Positions 22,200 through 34,430 of a DNA stretch of 64,000 bases are shown piece after piece; position 1 is the first letter of the stretch, and every line of letters begins with the position of its first letter. A program made the translations under genes and the position numbers. The DNA comes from Petaurus breviceps papuanus (Eukaryota; Chordata; Mammalia; Diprotodontia; Petauridae). The stretch spans positions 15,851,329 through 15,915,328 of the forward strand of contig JAMXIF010001195.1 of NCBI GenBank assembly GCA_028583685.1, written 5' to 3'. The notes below the pieces were generated by a model. It was not told the DNA's origin and did no database searches. It saw only the letters and a program-made list of their open reading frames with translations.

Positions 22200-22372
22200 G
22201 GGATTATTTTAGATCATTGCATTGCTGAGAACAGCTAAGTCATTCACAATTCTTTATACAATATTGCTGTTACTGTTACAATGCTCTCCTGTTTCTGCTC
22301 ACTTCACTTTGTATCAGTTCATGTATTGACTTCCATTTCTTGTTGTGCCATCTTCTGCTGATTTCCAGCCTC
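22200..22372 (-). mobile_element. L1 3' end fragment, antisense
   Basis: 'attgcattgctgagaacagctaagtcattcacaattc...caatattgctgttactgttacaatgctctcctgtttctgctcacttcactttgtatcagttcatg' is antisense to the ORF2 end/3' UTR seen in sense at 560-690. Confidence 0.75.
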
Positions 22373-22374
22373 CT

Positions 22375-24890
22375 CTGGGAAGAAGAGAGACACTTTCCAC
22401 CTAATGATTACTATGCTTCCATCTGTTCATACCATGCACATTCCAATGACTTTGAAACCCCGCTGGTCATCACCCAAACCGCATCCCCATCCCACACTAC
22501 TTGATTCCTTCCTTGTTCCCATTCCTCCTCATCCCTCCCACCCAGAGTCTCAACCAACCCACTCTTTCCACTGTGCCCTCTAGAATGCCTATTCCATTGG
22601 CAACATGATAATTTGCCTTCATCTTAAAACTTTTCCTCTCCCACTGCTTCCATCTTCTGGCAATCAACAAGACAAGGTTCCCTACTGATGAAACAGCTTC
22701 TCTGGACACCCTTGCTTTTTTTTGCCTTTTGGAGGGCAATTGGGGTTAAGTGACTTGCCCAAGGTCACATGGCTAGTTTTTGTCTTAAGTATATGAGGCT
22801 GAATTTGAACTCAGGTCCTCCTGACTCCAGAGCCAGTGCTCTATTCACTGCACCACCCCTGGACACCCTTTCTTCTGCTGATTTCACTTTCACTCATTTC
22901 TCTCAGCTCCCTGGTGAAAGTGGGAAAGTTGGAATAAACCTTTCTCCCCACTGTCACTTACAGATTCTGCCCCTATCTCCCTTATCAATAACCTCTCCTC
23001 CTTTGAGGTCCATACAATCCATTTCTTCCACCCAATCAAAATCCGGGTAGCTATCGCCAACAGACCTCCAGAACATTCCCCTTCCTTCTTTAATGAGATC
23101 AGTATCTGGTTTACAATCTTTCTCTTTTCCCCTACTCCTGACTCATACTAGAGGATTTCAACATACATATTAACACTCTTTCAAATACTCTAACTGTTCA
23201 ATTCCTCAACCTACTAACTTCTCATGACTCACTCCTTCACCCCATGAAAAGATGACTATACCTTTCATCATGCCATCACTCTCAAATTCACCATAACCAC
23301 CAAGTTGAAGAACTCTGAAATCTTTTATATGATGTTAATCTATTGACTTTTTACCTCTTCCTCTGCCTTTCCATACAAAACACTACTTTTGTCCACATCA
23401 TGACCTCCAATCCCTCAACCCCTCAGTTCTCTCAGGCCAACACCCCTTCACTAGCCACTGTCTCCTCTTTTCCCCATCTTGACCTTCTGATAAACCAGTT
23501 CAACTCTACACTGTCCTCTTCCCTTGATTCTCTGGCCCCTTTGTTGAATTACTGACAAAACCCTTCCAAATATCCACCTTGGATCAAGCCCATCATCTAC
23601 CTCCTTCACTCTCAATCATGTGAACAAAGGTGAAGAAAGTTATGCAACCATGCCACTACAAACTGATGTCACATAACCTCATCTGGGCCCTCATTGCTGT
23701 CAGGCCATCCTTCTAAATTTCTCTTATCAACTCACTATCTCACTGTCCACAACTGCTCTTCCAAACCTTTTCATTCCTTCTCAAATTTCCCATGATTCCT
23801 CTATCACCTGCCCTCTCAACTGAGAATCTTGCCTCATGTGTTAAAGGAAAAAAGTTGAGGCCATTTCCCATGAGTTCCCACTTCTCCTCTCTTCTTCATA
23901 ACCTTTCACTCACATGCCTTCTACCACTTTCTCCTTCACCTCTGTCTCATATGATGATGTTGCCTAAAGTAATCCTATTCAATCCTGTTTCCTCCAACAG
24001 ATTGCCCCCCTGTCATTCCCACTCTCTCATTTATTTTCACTCTCTCTTTGTCTTCCAGCTCCTTTGCTACTGCCAACAAACATACCCATGTCTCCCCCAT
24101 CCTCAAAAAAAACTCATGATCATTCCATCCCTGCTAATTGTCATCCCATATCTCTTTTACCCTTTGCAGCAAAATATATAATAATATATTTTATATATAT
24201 AATAATAATAAATGCCACTCCTCCCTCTCTTCTCAACCTCTTCTTAACCTGTACAGTCTGGCTTCCAACCTGATCATGCCACCAAAACTGCTTTAACCAA
24301 AATTATCAGTGATCTCCCAATTGCCAGATCTGGTGACCTCAATCCTCATTCTTCTTGACCTCTTTGCAACCTTTGACACTAAAATGACCCTATTCTCTTT
24401 GATATCCTTTTCTCTGGGGCACTACTCTGTCCTGGTCCTCCTCCTACCTATCTGACCACTCCTGCTTAATTCTTCTTTGCATATCTTCATCCAGGGCATT
24501 TCTACTAACTGCAGGTGTCCCACAAGGCTCTGTGCTGGATGACGAATTAGCTATTCTCCAAACTCAATATTCCATATCTTTATCTACAAGTCATTGCCCA
24601 GGCTGGCCCCTGAAACTGGCATTCACTCTTGCCTCGCCTCTCTAGCCCCAGATCAGCTCTTAATTCCCTTCAAAGCCTCAGCTCAGGTTTCAGCTCCTAC
24701 AGAAGTCTTTCCTGATCTCTGGTCCTGGTTATTAGTGCTTTGTCCTCTTCAAATTACCTTAAATTTGCTTATCTGCTTCTAGACTGTATCCTCCTCAGAG
24801 CAATGTAAGCTCCCTGAAATCAGGAATGGTTTCATTTTGTATTCTCTGAACCTCATACAAAATAGGCACTCATTAAATGATTATTTTTTT
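22375..24890 (+). mobile_element. L2 LINE, long relic (EN, RT, 3' end)
   Basis: Endonuclease signature LILEDFNIHINT (from about 23145; family form LLGDFNIHVD), RT signatures ILILLDLFATFDT (about 24345; family form LLLLDLSAAFDTV) and AGVPQGSVL (about 24512), then an internal jump to the 3' end ('cctgatctctggt...gcaatgtaagctccctgaaatcagg...cactcattaaatgatt', 24700-24885). The longest surviving frame is 129 codons (23792-24181). A SINE interrupts it at 22714-22858. LINEs of this clade encode one EN-RT protein; this copy is dead. Confidence 0.85.
22714..22858 (-). mobile_element. MAR1-like SINE with perfect 12-bp TSD, antisense
   Basis: The antisense SINE core lies between two copies of CTGGACACCCTT (22702-22713 and 22859-22870). 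The T-run next to the left copy is the A-tail. L2 sequence continues on both sides. Confidence 0.95.
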
Positions 24891-24959
24891 TTGTGCCATT
24901 TCCCCATCATCTTTTATACTACACATATCTTTATCATGCAGTTCAAGTTCACATTCAGC

Positions 24960-25205
24960 TGGAAGGAGCTAGGTAGCAGAATGAGTAAAACACTGGTCCT
25001 CAGAAAGACCTCTGTTCGAAATTGACCTCAGATGTTAGCTCTGTGACTGAATTTTTGTCTGCCTTAAGTTTCTTCAACCTTAAAGTTAGACCCATAATAG
25101 CACCCAAAGTTTTTGTGGGGATCAAATCAAATGTTTGTAAAGCACTTATCACAGTACCTGGTGTATTTTTATATAAATCCTAAATAAATGCTTATTTCTT
25201 TCCAT
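24960..25205 (+). mobile_element. THER/MIR-type SINE
   Basis: tRNA-like head 'gctaggtagcagaatgagtaaaacactgg...ctctgttcgaaattgacctc', then 'ggggatcaaatcaaatgtttgtaaagcacttatcacagtacctgg...ctaaataaatgctta'. Confidence 0.85.
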
Positions 25206-25215
25206 TTTTATTTTA

Positions 25216-25332
25216 ATCAATCAACAAGAATTCATTAAATGTCTACTATGTGCAGGAACTATGCTTAGCATTAAAGGTTGAATTACAAAAAAAAGAGATG
25301 ATCCCTGCCCTCGAGGAGTTTACATTCTACTG
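25216..25332 (-). mobile_element. L2 3' end, antisense
   Basis: 'ttcattaaatgtctactatgtgcaggaactatgcttagc...gatgatccctgccctcgaggagtttacattctac', the antisense L2 terminus. Confidence 0.85.
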
Positions 25333-25334
25333 TT

Positions 25335-26285
25335 TCTTTTTTTATTTCTACAACTTCACTTGTAGAAACCTCAGGCTAAGGGTTCATAGGGAACTTCTAG
25401 TAAGTCAAAAATGACACAGAAAGGGTTGGACTGCTGTCATGAATAAAAGCAGGCAAATCCCAATGCATTCAAGTCCCTGGGCAGAGCTCCTGAGAACAAG
25501 TCACCATACTGTCCCCCATCTCTGAAAGTACACGAAGTGCAGGTCATTCCATAGGCCAGCAAGCAGATGCTTGACTGTCCTCTGGGGTCTGATTGATTTC
25601 TCTTGAGTGGAATCAAGACTGAGAGATGAAATGATGATGAGATCCCCCAGGGACAAGCCTCTTACTAGCAGATATCAGCAGGGGGAAAGAGAAGGGAAGT
25701 TACAACACTGAGGGACTGAATATGTAGCTTCTGGTTACAAACTCAGCTAAGCTATCCACTTTCCTCTGTCCTTCCCTTTCTTCCTCGAAAGGACTTTCCA
25801 TCTTTCCCAGTGGTTTTTCTATCAGCATGGTTTTCACAAATGCCCAGGTAGAAAACTGCTCAAATATTTGGAAATAGATGTTAGAAGAAAATAACTATTA
25901 TTCTTTTCATTATCATTATCGTAACATCTCATGCAATTAAACAGAGACAGATACTTCTGCATCTCACAGGGTTGTTTCTCCTAACAAGTAAGCATTATAT
26001 TATAGTACCATGATGTTGTAATAAAAATAATAGAAAACCATTATAAATAGCTGGACTGGGAATCGTTGCTTTTATACAGTCTTTTGGTAGACATTGTTTT
26101 AATGCTGAGAGCCCTTCTCTTCTCCTACTATTGATAATAGAATAGACACAGGGATAATCTGTGTTTTGAATAATGGAATAGGGAACACCCAAAGGAGGGA
26201 ATCCCCCCCCCCCCACCAATGCAGGTCAGCACCTATTTTTTTGTTTTGTTTTGTTTGCAACTTACAGCCTTAAAGAGTCGCCTAT
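25335..26285. other. Single-copy-looking DNA
   Basis: No repeat or gene recognised. A C-homopolymer of about 12 lies near 26203-26214 and a (GTTTT)n stretch near 26240-26260. Confidence 0.4.
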
Positions 26286-26286
26286 A

Positions 26287-26815
26287 ACAGTGATTCTCTA
26301 AATGCGGTCCTCCAACCCCTGAGCCTCCCTGAGACCCTTTTAGGAGGTCCTTCAGGTCAAAATTATTTTCATAATAATACTCAACATTACTTGCCCCTTA
26401 AAGCACTCCCCCCTTTTCAAACTACATTTTTGTGTGAGGCTAGATTTTATTCATATACTTCAACCCAAACAACATATTGCAACAGATTGAATGCAGAAGC
26501 AGATATAAGAATCCAGCTGTCTTCTATTAACCTAAGAGATTAAAAAGATTTGCAAAAATAAAATGTGTAAAACAAGGCCACTCATCTCACTAATTTTTTT
26601 GTTTTGGAAAACTTGGTTATTTTCATAAAACTATATTATTTATATTAACATGTAATGGACTCAAGTTATTTTAAATTGACAAATAAATATTTTAAATGTC
26701 AGTTTTAATTTGTATTATGATAAGTATTAATAGAAATAACTCACATAAACATAAGATCTGTGGGATCCTCAATAACTTTTAAGAATGTAGTAGGGTCTTG
26801 AGACCAAAAGTTTGC
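26287..26815 (+). mobile_element. hAT-family non-autonomous DNA transposon, near full length
   Basis: Starts 'cagtgattctctaaatgcggtcc' (hAT CAGTGGTTCTC-type end) and 'gagacccttttaggaggtccttcaggtcaaaattattttcataataatac'. The middle runs 'ttgaatgcagaagcagatataagaatccagctgtcttctatt', and it ends 'gggtcttgagaccaaaagtttg'. This order matches a mammalian hAT/Charlie-type MER element. No transposase frame; no clear 8-bp TSD. Confidence 0.7.
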
Positions 26816-26821
26816 CTGAAG

Positions 26822-26940
26822 CACAAAGTTGAAGTGACTTGCACAGGGTCACCCAGTCAATAAATCTCAGAGAGAGAAGCCACTTAAACCCTGGTTTGGA
26901 AGCTGGCTCTCTATCCATTATGCTACTGCTTCCTCTCTAA
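26822..26940 (-). mobile_element. MIR SINE fragment, antisense
   Basis: 'aagtgacttgcacagggtcacccagtcaataaatctcagag...ccatta tgctactgcttcctctct', antisense MIR tRNA-like part. Confidence 0.7.
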
Positions 26941-27180
26941 TGATAATAGATGATAATAAAGATAGCTATGGTATAATGATAGAGAACTAAACTAGATGGA
27001 GTCTTTGTGACTTTGTGATCTATTCAAATCTTTTTACCTCTCATTGCCCCCAGGCAATCCTCTGAGGTGATAACTGGAGTGTAGATACAGATCTATCAAC
27101 ATTGGTAAAGGAAGAAGCTTAGAGGTCCATAGTATAACAAAAAAAAATAAATAATTTTACTATATAGTGAATGCTTTCAG

Positions 27181-27299
27181 TAGGAAGGAAGGAAGGAAAG
27201 AAGGAAGGAAGAAAGGAAGGAAGGAAGGAAGGAAGGAAGGAAGGAAGGAAGGAAGGAAGGAAGGAAGGAAGGAAGGAAGGAAGGAAGGAAGGAAGGAAA
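27181..27299. repeat. (GGAA)n microsatellite
   Basis: Nearly perfect GGAA repeats, with a few GAAA/GAAG variants at the left end. The minus-strand Ser/Phe/Leu/Pro frames over it are artefacts. Confidence 0.97.
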
Positions 27300-27429
27300 A
27301 AAAAGAGTTCCAAGCTTGTGTAATCAAAAAATGAATGAGTTGAAGAAGCAGTCTTTGTGTATTGGGGGGGGGTGGGGAAGGGCAGGGCGAAGGAGGAAGA
27401 AGGTGGGGATGAATAGATATGGATATGTA

Positions 27430-29150
27430 TTTTAACCACATGTACATGTGATTTAAGTTTTTCCCCTTTCTAAAATTTTTCATTCTATGAGAATACTTTT
27501 AAAGATACTCTTCCATATGGTGGTCTCCAAAATCAGTAAATGAAATAAAGGAAACCATATAAATGAGGGCAGCCACACATAACACAGATATACAGGAGTC
27601 AGCTGCCCCCCAATCTGTACATCTCCCATCCTCATTGGAAACTCCCTGAGTTTTAGATGACAGCACTTTCTCTTTTCCTATTCTCTTTTTTTTTTAGAGT
27701 GATCATAACATAGATTTTAAAATTTGATATGAGCTGCTAAATAGAATTATTAAAAGCACATTTCTACCTACAATTCAGAAATGATTTTAAGGCCCACCTC
27801 CCAGTTGCTTCCCACACTGATTAACTGGAAAACAGTGTCTCTTTCCAGGTCCTTTTTAATATTGTTCTTAGAAATTGCCTCTTAGAGGTTTTATGCTGAG
27901 TTATCAAATTAGACCCATCGATTTATTTTTACATGTGTATGTGGGGGGGAGGGGAGATTCTGCTTTTATGAAGTAATAATGAACTGAGCAAAAAGGCTTA
28001 GCTATGATTATGTCAACAGTTTAGAACTAATCTGTATCCAAACTCAATAGAGGATTTCATTCACCTCAAAAAAAAATACACAAACGGAAAACAGCTTGGT
28101 GAGGGAGGGCATTAGCTCATGGGCCAAATGGGGAGAGATTTGCATACAGTTGAGACAATTAAAAACTAGGGTCCTCATCATTATGATGAGATGAAACTGG
28201 GCTGACTGAGGACCCTATCAAATGCTCAGGCTAGCTCTCTGCCCACTCCCTAGATAGTAGCACAATTTACAGGCAACTTAAATTTTATTTTGCTTTCTAT
28301 TTCATCAGCTGGCTTCTCCCAAAAATCACAAATACAGCAAAATGCCAGGGTGACAGAGAATATTTTGCCACATTTCTCAAAAGACCATATCCTGAGCCAG
28401 GCATTTGAATCAAAAGGACTTTTGGGATGGGATTTTCACTCAGAGATCTCCATTCTTAGGTGGATTAAGAGGATTAAAAACCATTAAATGACCATCCTCC
28501 AACTCCCTAAAGCAGATTTGCCTTTTTTTTCTATCCCCCTTCAACAGGGGCAGACTTTTCGAGTGACAAAGTACCACACAAAAGGGCTCCCTTAGCATGA
28601 CAAAAGGTGAAACAATCTGCAGAACTGCCCAAGGACCAGACAATGGTGGCCATGCAGTCTCCTCAGCTCATTTCCATCAGAACAAATGGTATCAAACTTG
28701 GCAATGGCATTGTTCTAGAACTTGAACACGGGGCTGGGGTTTTTTTTTTCCCTCCCATCCGAAGCTCAAGGTGTCATATTAATTATTTAAATCTTTAGAA
28801 GATTTCAGCTGTATCCTCCAAGGCTCTGCTCAGTGCCAGAAGGTCTCCAATCTGCATTAGCTTTTGTTAATTAGAGCTGAAACAAGAGCTTTGATCTCAA
28901 TGAATATAATAACCAAAAAAAAAAAAAAGCAAAACTTCCTGTGTGATTTATCTTTTACCTATTTTCTGCCTTTGCTGTTTTTCCACTCTATTAGACTTTG
29001 ATTTACCTTGTCTGGGTAACATTAAACAGCTTAGGTACAAAAGAACTTAAACAGCTTCAAAAGCCTCACCGAAACGATAGTTAAATGCTACACGAAGTGA
29101 TCTTGTTATCTTTAAACTTTGACAGAATGCAAGGCTGGGTATGATTTTTA
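27430..29150. other. Repeat-poor DNA, candidate conserved non-coding sequence
   Basis: No repeat recognised over about 1.7 kb apart from short A or T runs. AT-rich motifs such as 'ttagcttttgttaattagagctgaaac' (28857-28883) and 'gattaactgg' resemble homeodomain and Sox-type sites. No plausible coding frame (longest 65 to 67 codons). Confidence 0.3.
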
Positions 29151-29454
29151 CTTTATTTATTTATTTATTTGCTTCAGGAAAAGGGGTGTTAGGGGGTTGG
29201 TTTATAGATACAGGCCTACTGATGTCAGATATCACAGGTTTTCCTGTTGGGATTGATCTTCCCTCATTAAACCCCTTGTCTCTAGAACTGCTGCCCTGAT
29301 AAAAACAGGAGGCCAGTGCTAGCCTGCAAGACGCTCTTCCCAAAGCTGACTTAGCCTCAGTTGATGGCAGTGCTTAGATCCAAGAGGGTCACCACCAAGG
29401 GCTTGTCTTGTTAAAATTTTGCTAATTTACATTCCTCTCATTGAAAAAGCATTG

Positions 29455-29662
29455 GCAGAGAGAGAGACAGAGAAAGAGAGAGACAGAGGCAGAGAGAGAC
29501 AGAGAGACAAAGAGGAGGAGGAGGAGGAGAAGAAGAAGAGGAAGAGGAGAGAAGAAAGGAAGGAGGGAGGGAAGGAAGGAGGGAGGAAGTGAGAGGAGAA
29601 AAAGAGAAAGGGGAGATAGAGAAGTTGAGGGAGAGAGAGGGTAAAAGAGAGAATATTAAAGA
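29455..29662. repeat. GA/GGA-rich polypurine tract
   Basis: About 200 bp almost wholly purine on the plus strand (GAGAGA, GGAGGAGGA, GAAGGAGGGAGG). It yields Arg/Glu/Lys-rich or Ser/Leu/Pro-rich chance frames. Confidence 0.95.
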
Positions 29663-29739
29663 GTGAGGGAGAAAGAGAAAAGTTAATCAAGCACCAAGGA
29701 AAAGACAAATCTATCCAATTTTAGTGAAATTCAAGTTTT

Positions 29740-30600
29740 ACATCTGTATGTATGTATGCATGTATATAGTATGTTCAATGGTAGCCTGCTGTTCTCTGAA
29801 ATGCTAAAAATCAGAGTGTCATGAATGATCCCTAAAGCTTAAGTGTACCAGGCACATTTGGGTACATTTTTCAGCCTCATCTCTTAAGGGCTATGTGGGG
29901 AGCCCTCATTCATGACAATACTTGATACCAAGATGAATACCAATCTGTGACAGAAGACTCTGTATTGGTCAAGTGGCATTCATTGGTTGGCCATGGTTTA
30001 TGCATCTGAGGAGCAAAATAAAAAGAAGCTTCCTGAAATCTGGATAAAGATGCTGAGAGTTGTGATCTGGTTCTTTAAATGTCAGCAGTAAAAATAATCA
30101 CAAGATTCCCTCTTACCGATCTAAGAATGTTTAAGTTGAACACTGAAGGACTTCTTGGAAGTTAGTGACTTTTTTGATTGCTTGGCTTGTTTGGTAAAAA
30201 GATCTGGCATTTTAAAGTTAATTTATTATTCATGAAATATGTGTGATTTTCACATACTTAAAGATGAAGTACTTTATCTACATGGCACTTAGAGCACAAA
30301 AATACATTTTCCTTTTGAGCTTTTTCACACAATCTTCTCCTGTGCTTTGATATTGTATCCCAGAGAGCCTATCTCCAATGGGAGTAGACAGTTCCAATCT
30401 CTGACCAAATGAAACTTAGTATTTGTACTTACTTTAGATGATATGTTGCCATAGTAGACCATCCATCAATCAAGCTCCCAAACAACCAGCTTGATTCATA
30501 GGGGAATGAAGGGAAAGTACTGCAAACTCTGCAATATTGCCAACAATAGGAATCCCTTCTCCAGTACCAAAAGCATCAATAACCCAACCAGGATTGAATC
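29740..30600. other. Single-copy-looking DNA
   Basis: No repeat or gene recognised, except a short TATG stretch at 29744-29767. Confidence 0.4.
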
Positions 30601-30609
30601 AAGTCACAG

Positions 30610-31125
30610 TCATCACAATATTACTTTCATTGATATGGACAAAACAAGGGAAATGATAGTCCCATTAGAGGCTAGACTCTCCTTAAATATTGTGTTCAGT
30701 TCTCAGTAGCACATTTTAAGAAGGAAATTGATAAGCTGGAAAGCATATAGACGAAGAAGAGCTAAACAATGGTGAGCCTTGAAATCATTCCATCCAAGGA
30801 TATTGAAATGTCCAGAGAAGAGAAAACTTAGGCCATGTGGAGGATTAGGGTAGATGACAAAACTGCCTTTAAGTATTTCGAAGGCATTTATATGGAACAT
30901 AGACAATTCTTGAGTGTTACCCAAGAGAACAATACTAAAAGCAATGAATGGAAGCCACAATAAGCCATATTTGGGATCCATCTAAGGACACATTTTCTTG
31001 AAGTTAAAGCTGTCCAAAAGGGAATGAATGGGCTGTCTCAGGAAGTAGCAGACTCACTGGAAGTCTCCAAGCAAAGTCTGAATAACCACTTGTTGAATAT
31101 TTTGTAGAGGGTATTCCAGTCCAGA
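30610..31125 (+). mobile_element. CR1/L3-like LINE, 3' region
   Basis: 'gggaaatgatagtcccattagaggctagac', 'attgtgttcagttctcagtagcacattttaagaaggaaattgataagctggaaagc', 'tttaagtatttcgaaggcatttatatgg', 'aagctgtccaaaagggaatgaatgggctgtctcagg' and 'ggaagtctccaagcaaagtctgaataaccacttg' follow the family order from RT C-terminus to 3' end. Confidence 0.8.
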
Positions 31126-31149
31126 CCCAGTTAAGACTACATGGAGTAG

Positions 31150-31155
<6 letters not shown>

Positions 31156-31192
<37 letters not shown>
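31156..31192. repeat. (CA)n microsatellite
   Basis: About 18 perfect CA units. Confidence 0.97.
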
Positions 31193-31193
<1 letters not shown>

Positions 31194-31574
31194 CCCCAAG
31201 TCAGAAGACCAGAATTCAAACTTCTACCTTATCAGATGAGCAAAATGGGTAAGTCATTAAGTGGTCTGAGCTACATATAGGAAAGCAAATTGACTTTAAA
31301 GATCCAAAAATTTTCACATGATTTCATTAGTAAGTTGGGATGTAATCAAATTTATGAAAATGTTTAACATTTGTCTTCAATACACCTTGCCTCTTTTTAA
31401 CTTCTGTTCATTCTGAGTTATCCAGAGACATGTTTCATCTTGGCAATCTCCTAAATATTCATGACAATCAAAACTTTTATGTCCTGTGATAAGATACTGT
31501 ATCTCATTAGCTGAAAAAGCACTGTAATGGGTTTTAATTAGTCAGCTGAACTTGCCCCCATATAGGGGAATGGC

Positions 31575-31830
31575 ATGGCATTGCATCATAAAAGATAGAT
31601 AGGGTTCTGAACCAAGAAGACCTAAGTTCATATCCCAGCTCTGACACTTACTAATTCTGTTACCATAGGCAAATCACTCACCTTCTCTGAGACTCAATTT
31701 TCTTATTAACCAAATAGGGATCATAAATACTTCTACTTTACAAGATTGTTGTGAGGCTCAAATGTGATAATGCAGAGGAAGCACTTTGTAAACCTAAGAT
31801 GCTACATAAATGTCCATTATTGTTATACTA
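31575..31830 (+). mobile_element. MIR SINE, near full length
   Basis: 'aagttcatatcccagctctgacacttactaattctgttaccataggcaaatcactcaccttctctgagactcaattttc' and 'caagattgttgtgaggctcaaatgtgataatgc...aagcactttgtaaacc'. Confidence 0.9.
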
Positions 31831-31856
31831 AATTATACATCCCAGATATATTTGAT

Positions 31857-32040
31857 CAAGGATTCTCAAACTATAGTCTGAGGAATAAATCCAGCCTACC
31901 ACCTATTTTCATATAAGCTAAGAATGTGAACTAAGAATGGTTTTAATAAAACTTCATTTTGAAATGTAAAATCCATTCTTAGCTCACTGGCATATGAACT
32001 GGTTTGGTCCAGGGCCTATAGCTTGCTAACACCTGTACTA
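31857..32040 (+). mobile_element. hAT-like non-autonomous DNA transposon
   Basis: Begins 'aaggattctcaaactatagtctgaggaataaatccagcctaccacctattttcatataa' and ends 'ggtccagggcctatagcttgctaacacctg'. These match the two ends of a mammalian hAT family (CTGCAAACTATGGCCC...TTTGCTGACCCCTG); the middle is shortened. Confidence 0.55.
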
Positions 32041-32164
32041 GAGAATTGTGTATGCTGGCCTCAGTTTCCTGAGCTATAAAATGATAGGGTTGAATTAGAT
32101 CAGGCTGAACTTCATAATCTGAGGTTCTTTGACCTCTTTATATGTTCTGATAACTATATGCCAA

Positions 32165-32310
32165 CATAATGGATTTCCTTTGTAATGCTATGTATTTTAT
32201 TTATGTGTTTTAAAACACATATTCTGAGAAGGACTTCATAGGCTTAATCAGATAGACCAAAGAGGTCTATAACATTAAAAAAAAGATTAAGAAACCCTGC
32301 ATTAGATTGT
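32165..32310 (+). mobile_element. hAT-like DNA transposon 3' end
   Basis: 'cctttgtaatgctatgtattttatttatgtgttttaaaacacatattctgagaaggacttcataggcttaatcagat...aagattaagaaaccctg' matches a common mammalian hAT/MER terminus ('aaaaaggttaagaacccctg'). Confidence 0.5.
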
Positions 32311-32314
32311 CTGT

Positions 32315-33065
32315 GAGGTGTCTTCTAGCTCTATGATTGCTCTCAAGATGCTTTAATTCAGTTCAAATTCATTTGTTTGCAGGACTGATTTTAACTTGAA
32401 GCCACCTGAGACACTATAGCAAACTGGGGGATGGATAGGGATGACTTAGAATGTGGGAGAAGTAAGCAGACACCTTTTCGTGCCTTTGAAAGCACACTGT
32501 TATTTGCCATACTCTATCTGTATATAGGGTGAGATCTGGTCATTGGAATTAGTCAGGGTCATAAAGTAAGCTCTTAAAGGGGGCTATATGGTATGATTCA
32601 TCTCTACATTTTACAAGTGAAGAATAATAACCTGCCCAGGCTTACACAACTACCTTGTACCAGAGCCCAGACTAGTAACCAAGTCCCTTAGTTCTCTGTC
32701 TAATTATTTTTCCATTATACCTGAAACTAAATCCCCATTGAATCATGGGGTGGAATTAAAGTAGAAAGAGACAAGTATACAGTTTTAATGCTGGATTAAT
32801 TTTCACACTCATTTCCCAATCTAGTTGTGAAAATTTTCCCAAATACCATTCTATGGGAAATTTTCCATGCATTTTCCTAGAAAATAGCTGTATGTAATCT
32901 GAACTCTTTATACACTATTCCTCATGATAAGAGGCTACATGTCTCCCTTCATGTCATCTTTCACCAAAACTGGGCACATTTATTTTCCTTGCCTTACTAT
33001 TTCAATAAATGGGATTAGTATATTTACCAAGTCATTTTGTAAGTCAAATCAATCAGAATCATAGG
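32315..33065. other. Mostly single-copy DNA with one MIR piece
   Basis: A short antisense MIR piece is likely at about 32590-32720 ('ttacaagtgaagaataataacctgcccaggcttacacaac'). Nothing else recognised. Confidence 0.4.
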
Positions 33066-33069
33066 TTCA

Positions 33070-33190
33070 TTAATTACCTGTGATGCATTCAGAACTGGAC
33101 TCAATACTCTAGGAGATGAAATTAAAAAAGAGAATAGGAATATAACACATGATTTCTGCCTTCAAGGAGTTTATAATCTAGTTATATGTT
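33070..33190 (-). mobile_element. L2 3' end, antisense
   Basis: 'gatgcattcagaactggactcaatactctaggagatg...catgatttctgccttcaaggagtttataatctag' matches the antisense L2 3' region. Confidence 0.65.
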
Positions 33191-33269
33191 AAATGTTATA
33201 TGTATATAAATTCTATGAAGTATGGTTCAGAACATGGGATTATAGGACCCTACAATCTAGAGCTTAGAG

Positions 33270-33430
33270 AATATATAGAGCAACCTCTTGATTTTACAGA
33301 TGAGGAACTAAGTCCTAGAAAGCTTGAGTGACTTCATCAAGGTTGCACGAGAAGTATGGCAAAGATGGGATTTGAACCCAAGTTCAAATTTGCCTCCAAA
33401 TCCAATGTTCTTTCCACTGTGCCATGCTAT
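33270..33430 (-). mobile_element. MIR SINE, antisense
   Basis: 'gattttacagatgaggaactaagtcctagaaagcttgagtgactt', 'gatgggatttgaacccaag' and 'ttctttccactgtgccatgct'. Confidence 0.85.
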
Positions 33431-33461
33431 CTTCTGCAAAGGTTTAAAGAAGGATGTGCTC

Positions 33462-34107
33462 TCAAAAATATTTATAACAGCTCTTTTTGTGGTGGCCAAG
33501 AATTGGAAAACAAGGGGATGCCCATCAATTGAGCATAGCTAGACAAGTTGTGCTATATGAATGTAATAGAATACTATTGTGCTATAAGAAATGAGGATCA
33601 GACAGACTTCATAATAACCTGGAGAGACTTATATAAACTGATGCTGAGTGAGGAGAGCAGAACCAGGAGAACTTTCTATACAATTACAGTCACATTGTAC
33701 CTACGACTAATAACTCTGATAGACTCAGCTCCCCTCAGCAATGCAAGGTTATAAGACAACTCCAAAAGACTCATGATGGGAGGGATATCCACATCCAGAG
33801 AAAAGAACTATGGAGTCTGAATGCAGATTGAAGCAAACTGCTTGCTCTCTCTTTTGTGTTTAGTTTTGTTTCATTCCTTCTTTCTCATTGTTCACTCCAT
33901 TGGCTGTAATTTTTCTTTATAACCTGCCTAATGCTTAATGCAAAGGTATTTGTAGAACCTGTATCAGGTTGGATGCCACCATAGGGAGTTGAGGGGGGAG
34001 AAGAGGGAGGGGGAGAATATTTGGAACTCAAGGGATTATGGAACTAAATGTTGCAAACCAAAATTAGATAAACAAATTTAATAAAATAAAATTGAAAAGA
34101 AAAAAAA
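33462..34107 (+). mobile_element. 5'-truncated L1 with 12-bp TSD and A-tail
   Basis: The insert lies between AAGGATGTGCTC at 33450-33461 and at 34108-34119. It holds the ORF2 end (YMNVIEYYCAIRNEDQTDF, homologous to the WxxYTMEYYAAIKNDEF-like C-terminus of L1 ORF2), the L1 3' UTR with a G-rich tract (33990-34017), 'ataaaataaaa' and an A-tail. ORF2 carries stops. The perfect TSD indicates a fairly recent insertion. It is inserted just beside the MIR at 33270-33430. Confidence 0.92.
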
Positions 34108-34119
34108 AAGGATGTGCTC

Positions 34120-34415
34120 AACATGGACTGAAGTTGTATGAGAAAACAGTGTTGATTTACCCAGTCCTTCCCTTCATACCTTAGAAAATACATAAATCAA
34201 AAGGAGAACTGGATACAAGCTATATATAGTCTTCCCTTGTCCTTTCCCCATGTGTATGGACTCCTTCAGTAAGAGAAAATGATGGCATATATGCTTGGCA
34301 TGACTAAAGTAATATGGAAGTGGGCCACATGAACTTGGGGAGTTTGGAGGGAGCAAGTCCAAGGTGATATCTGCCAAAGAGATAATTCTAGACTTTACAG
34401 TTTAAAAGATCTGAA
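34120..34415. other. No gene recognised
   Basis: Short single-copy stretch between two dated insertions. Confidence 0.4.
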
Positions 34416-34430
34416 ATCTCAGTGTATTTA

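Noticed and set aside
21704-22212. Lys/Glu/Arg-rich frames of up to 162 codons
   Set aside because: They cross a GGAA/GAAA array and an N gap and are open in all three plus frames.
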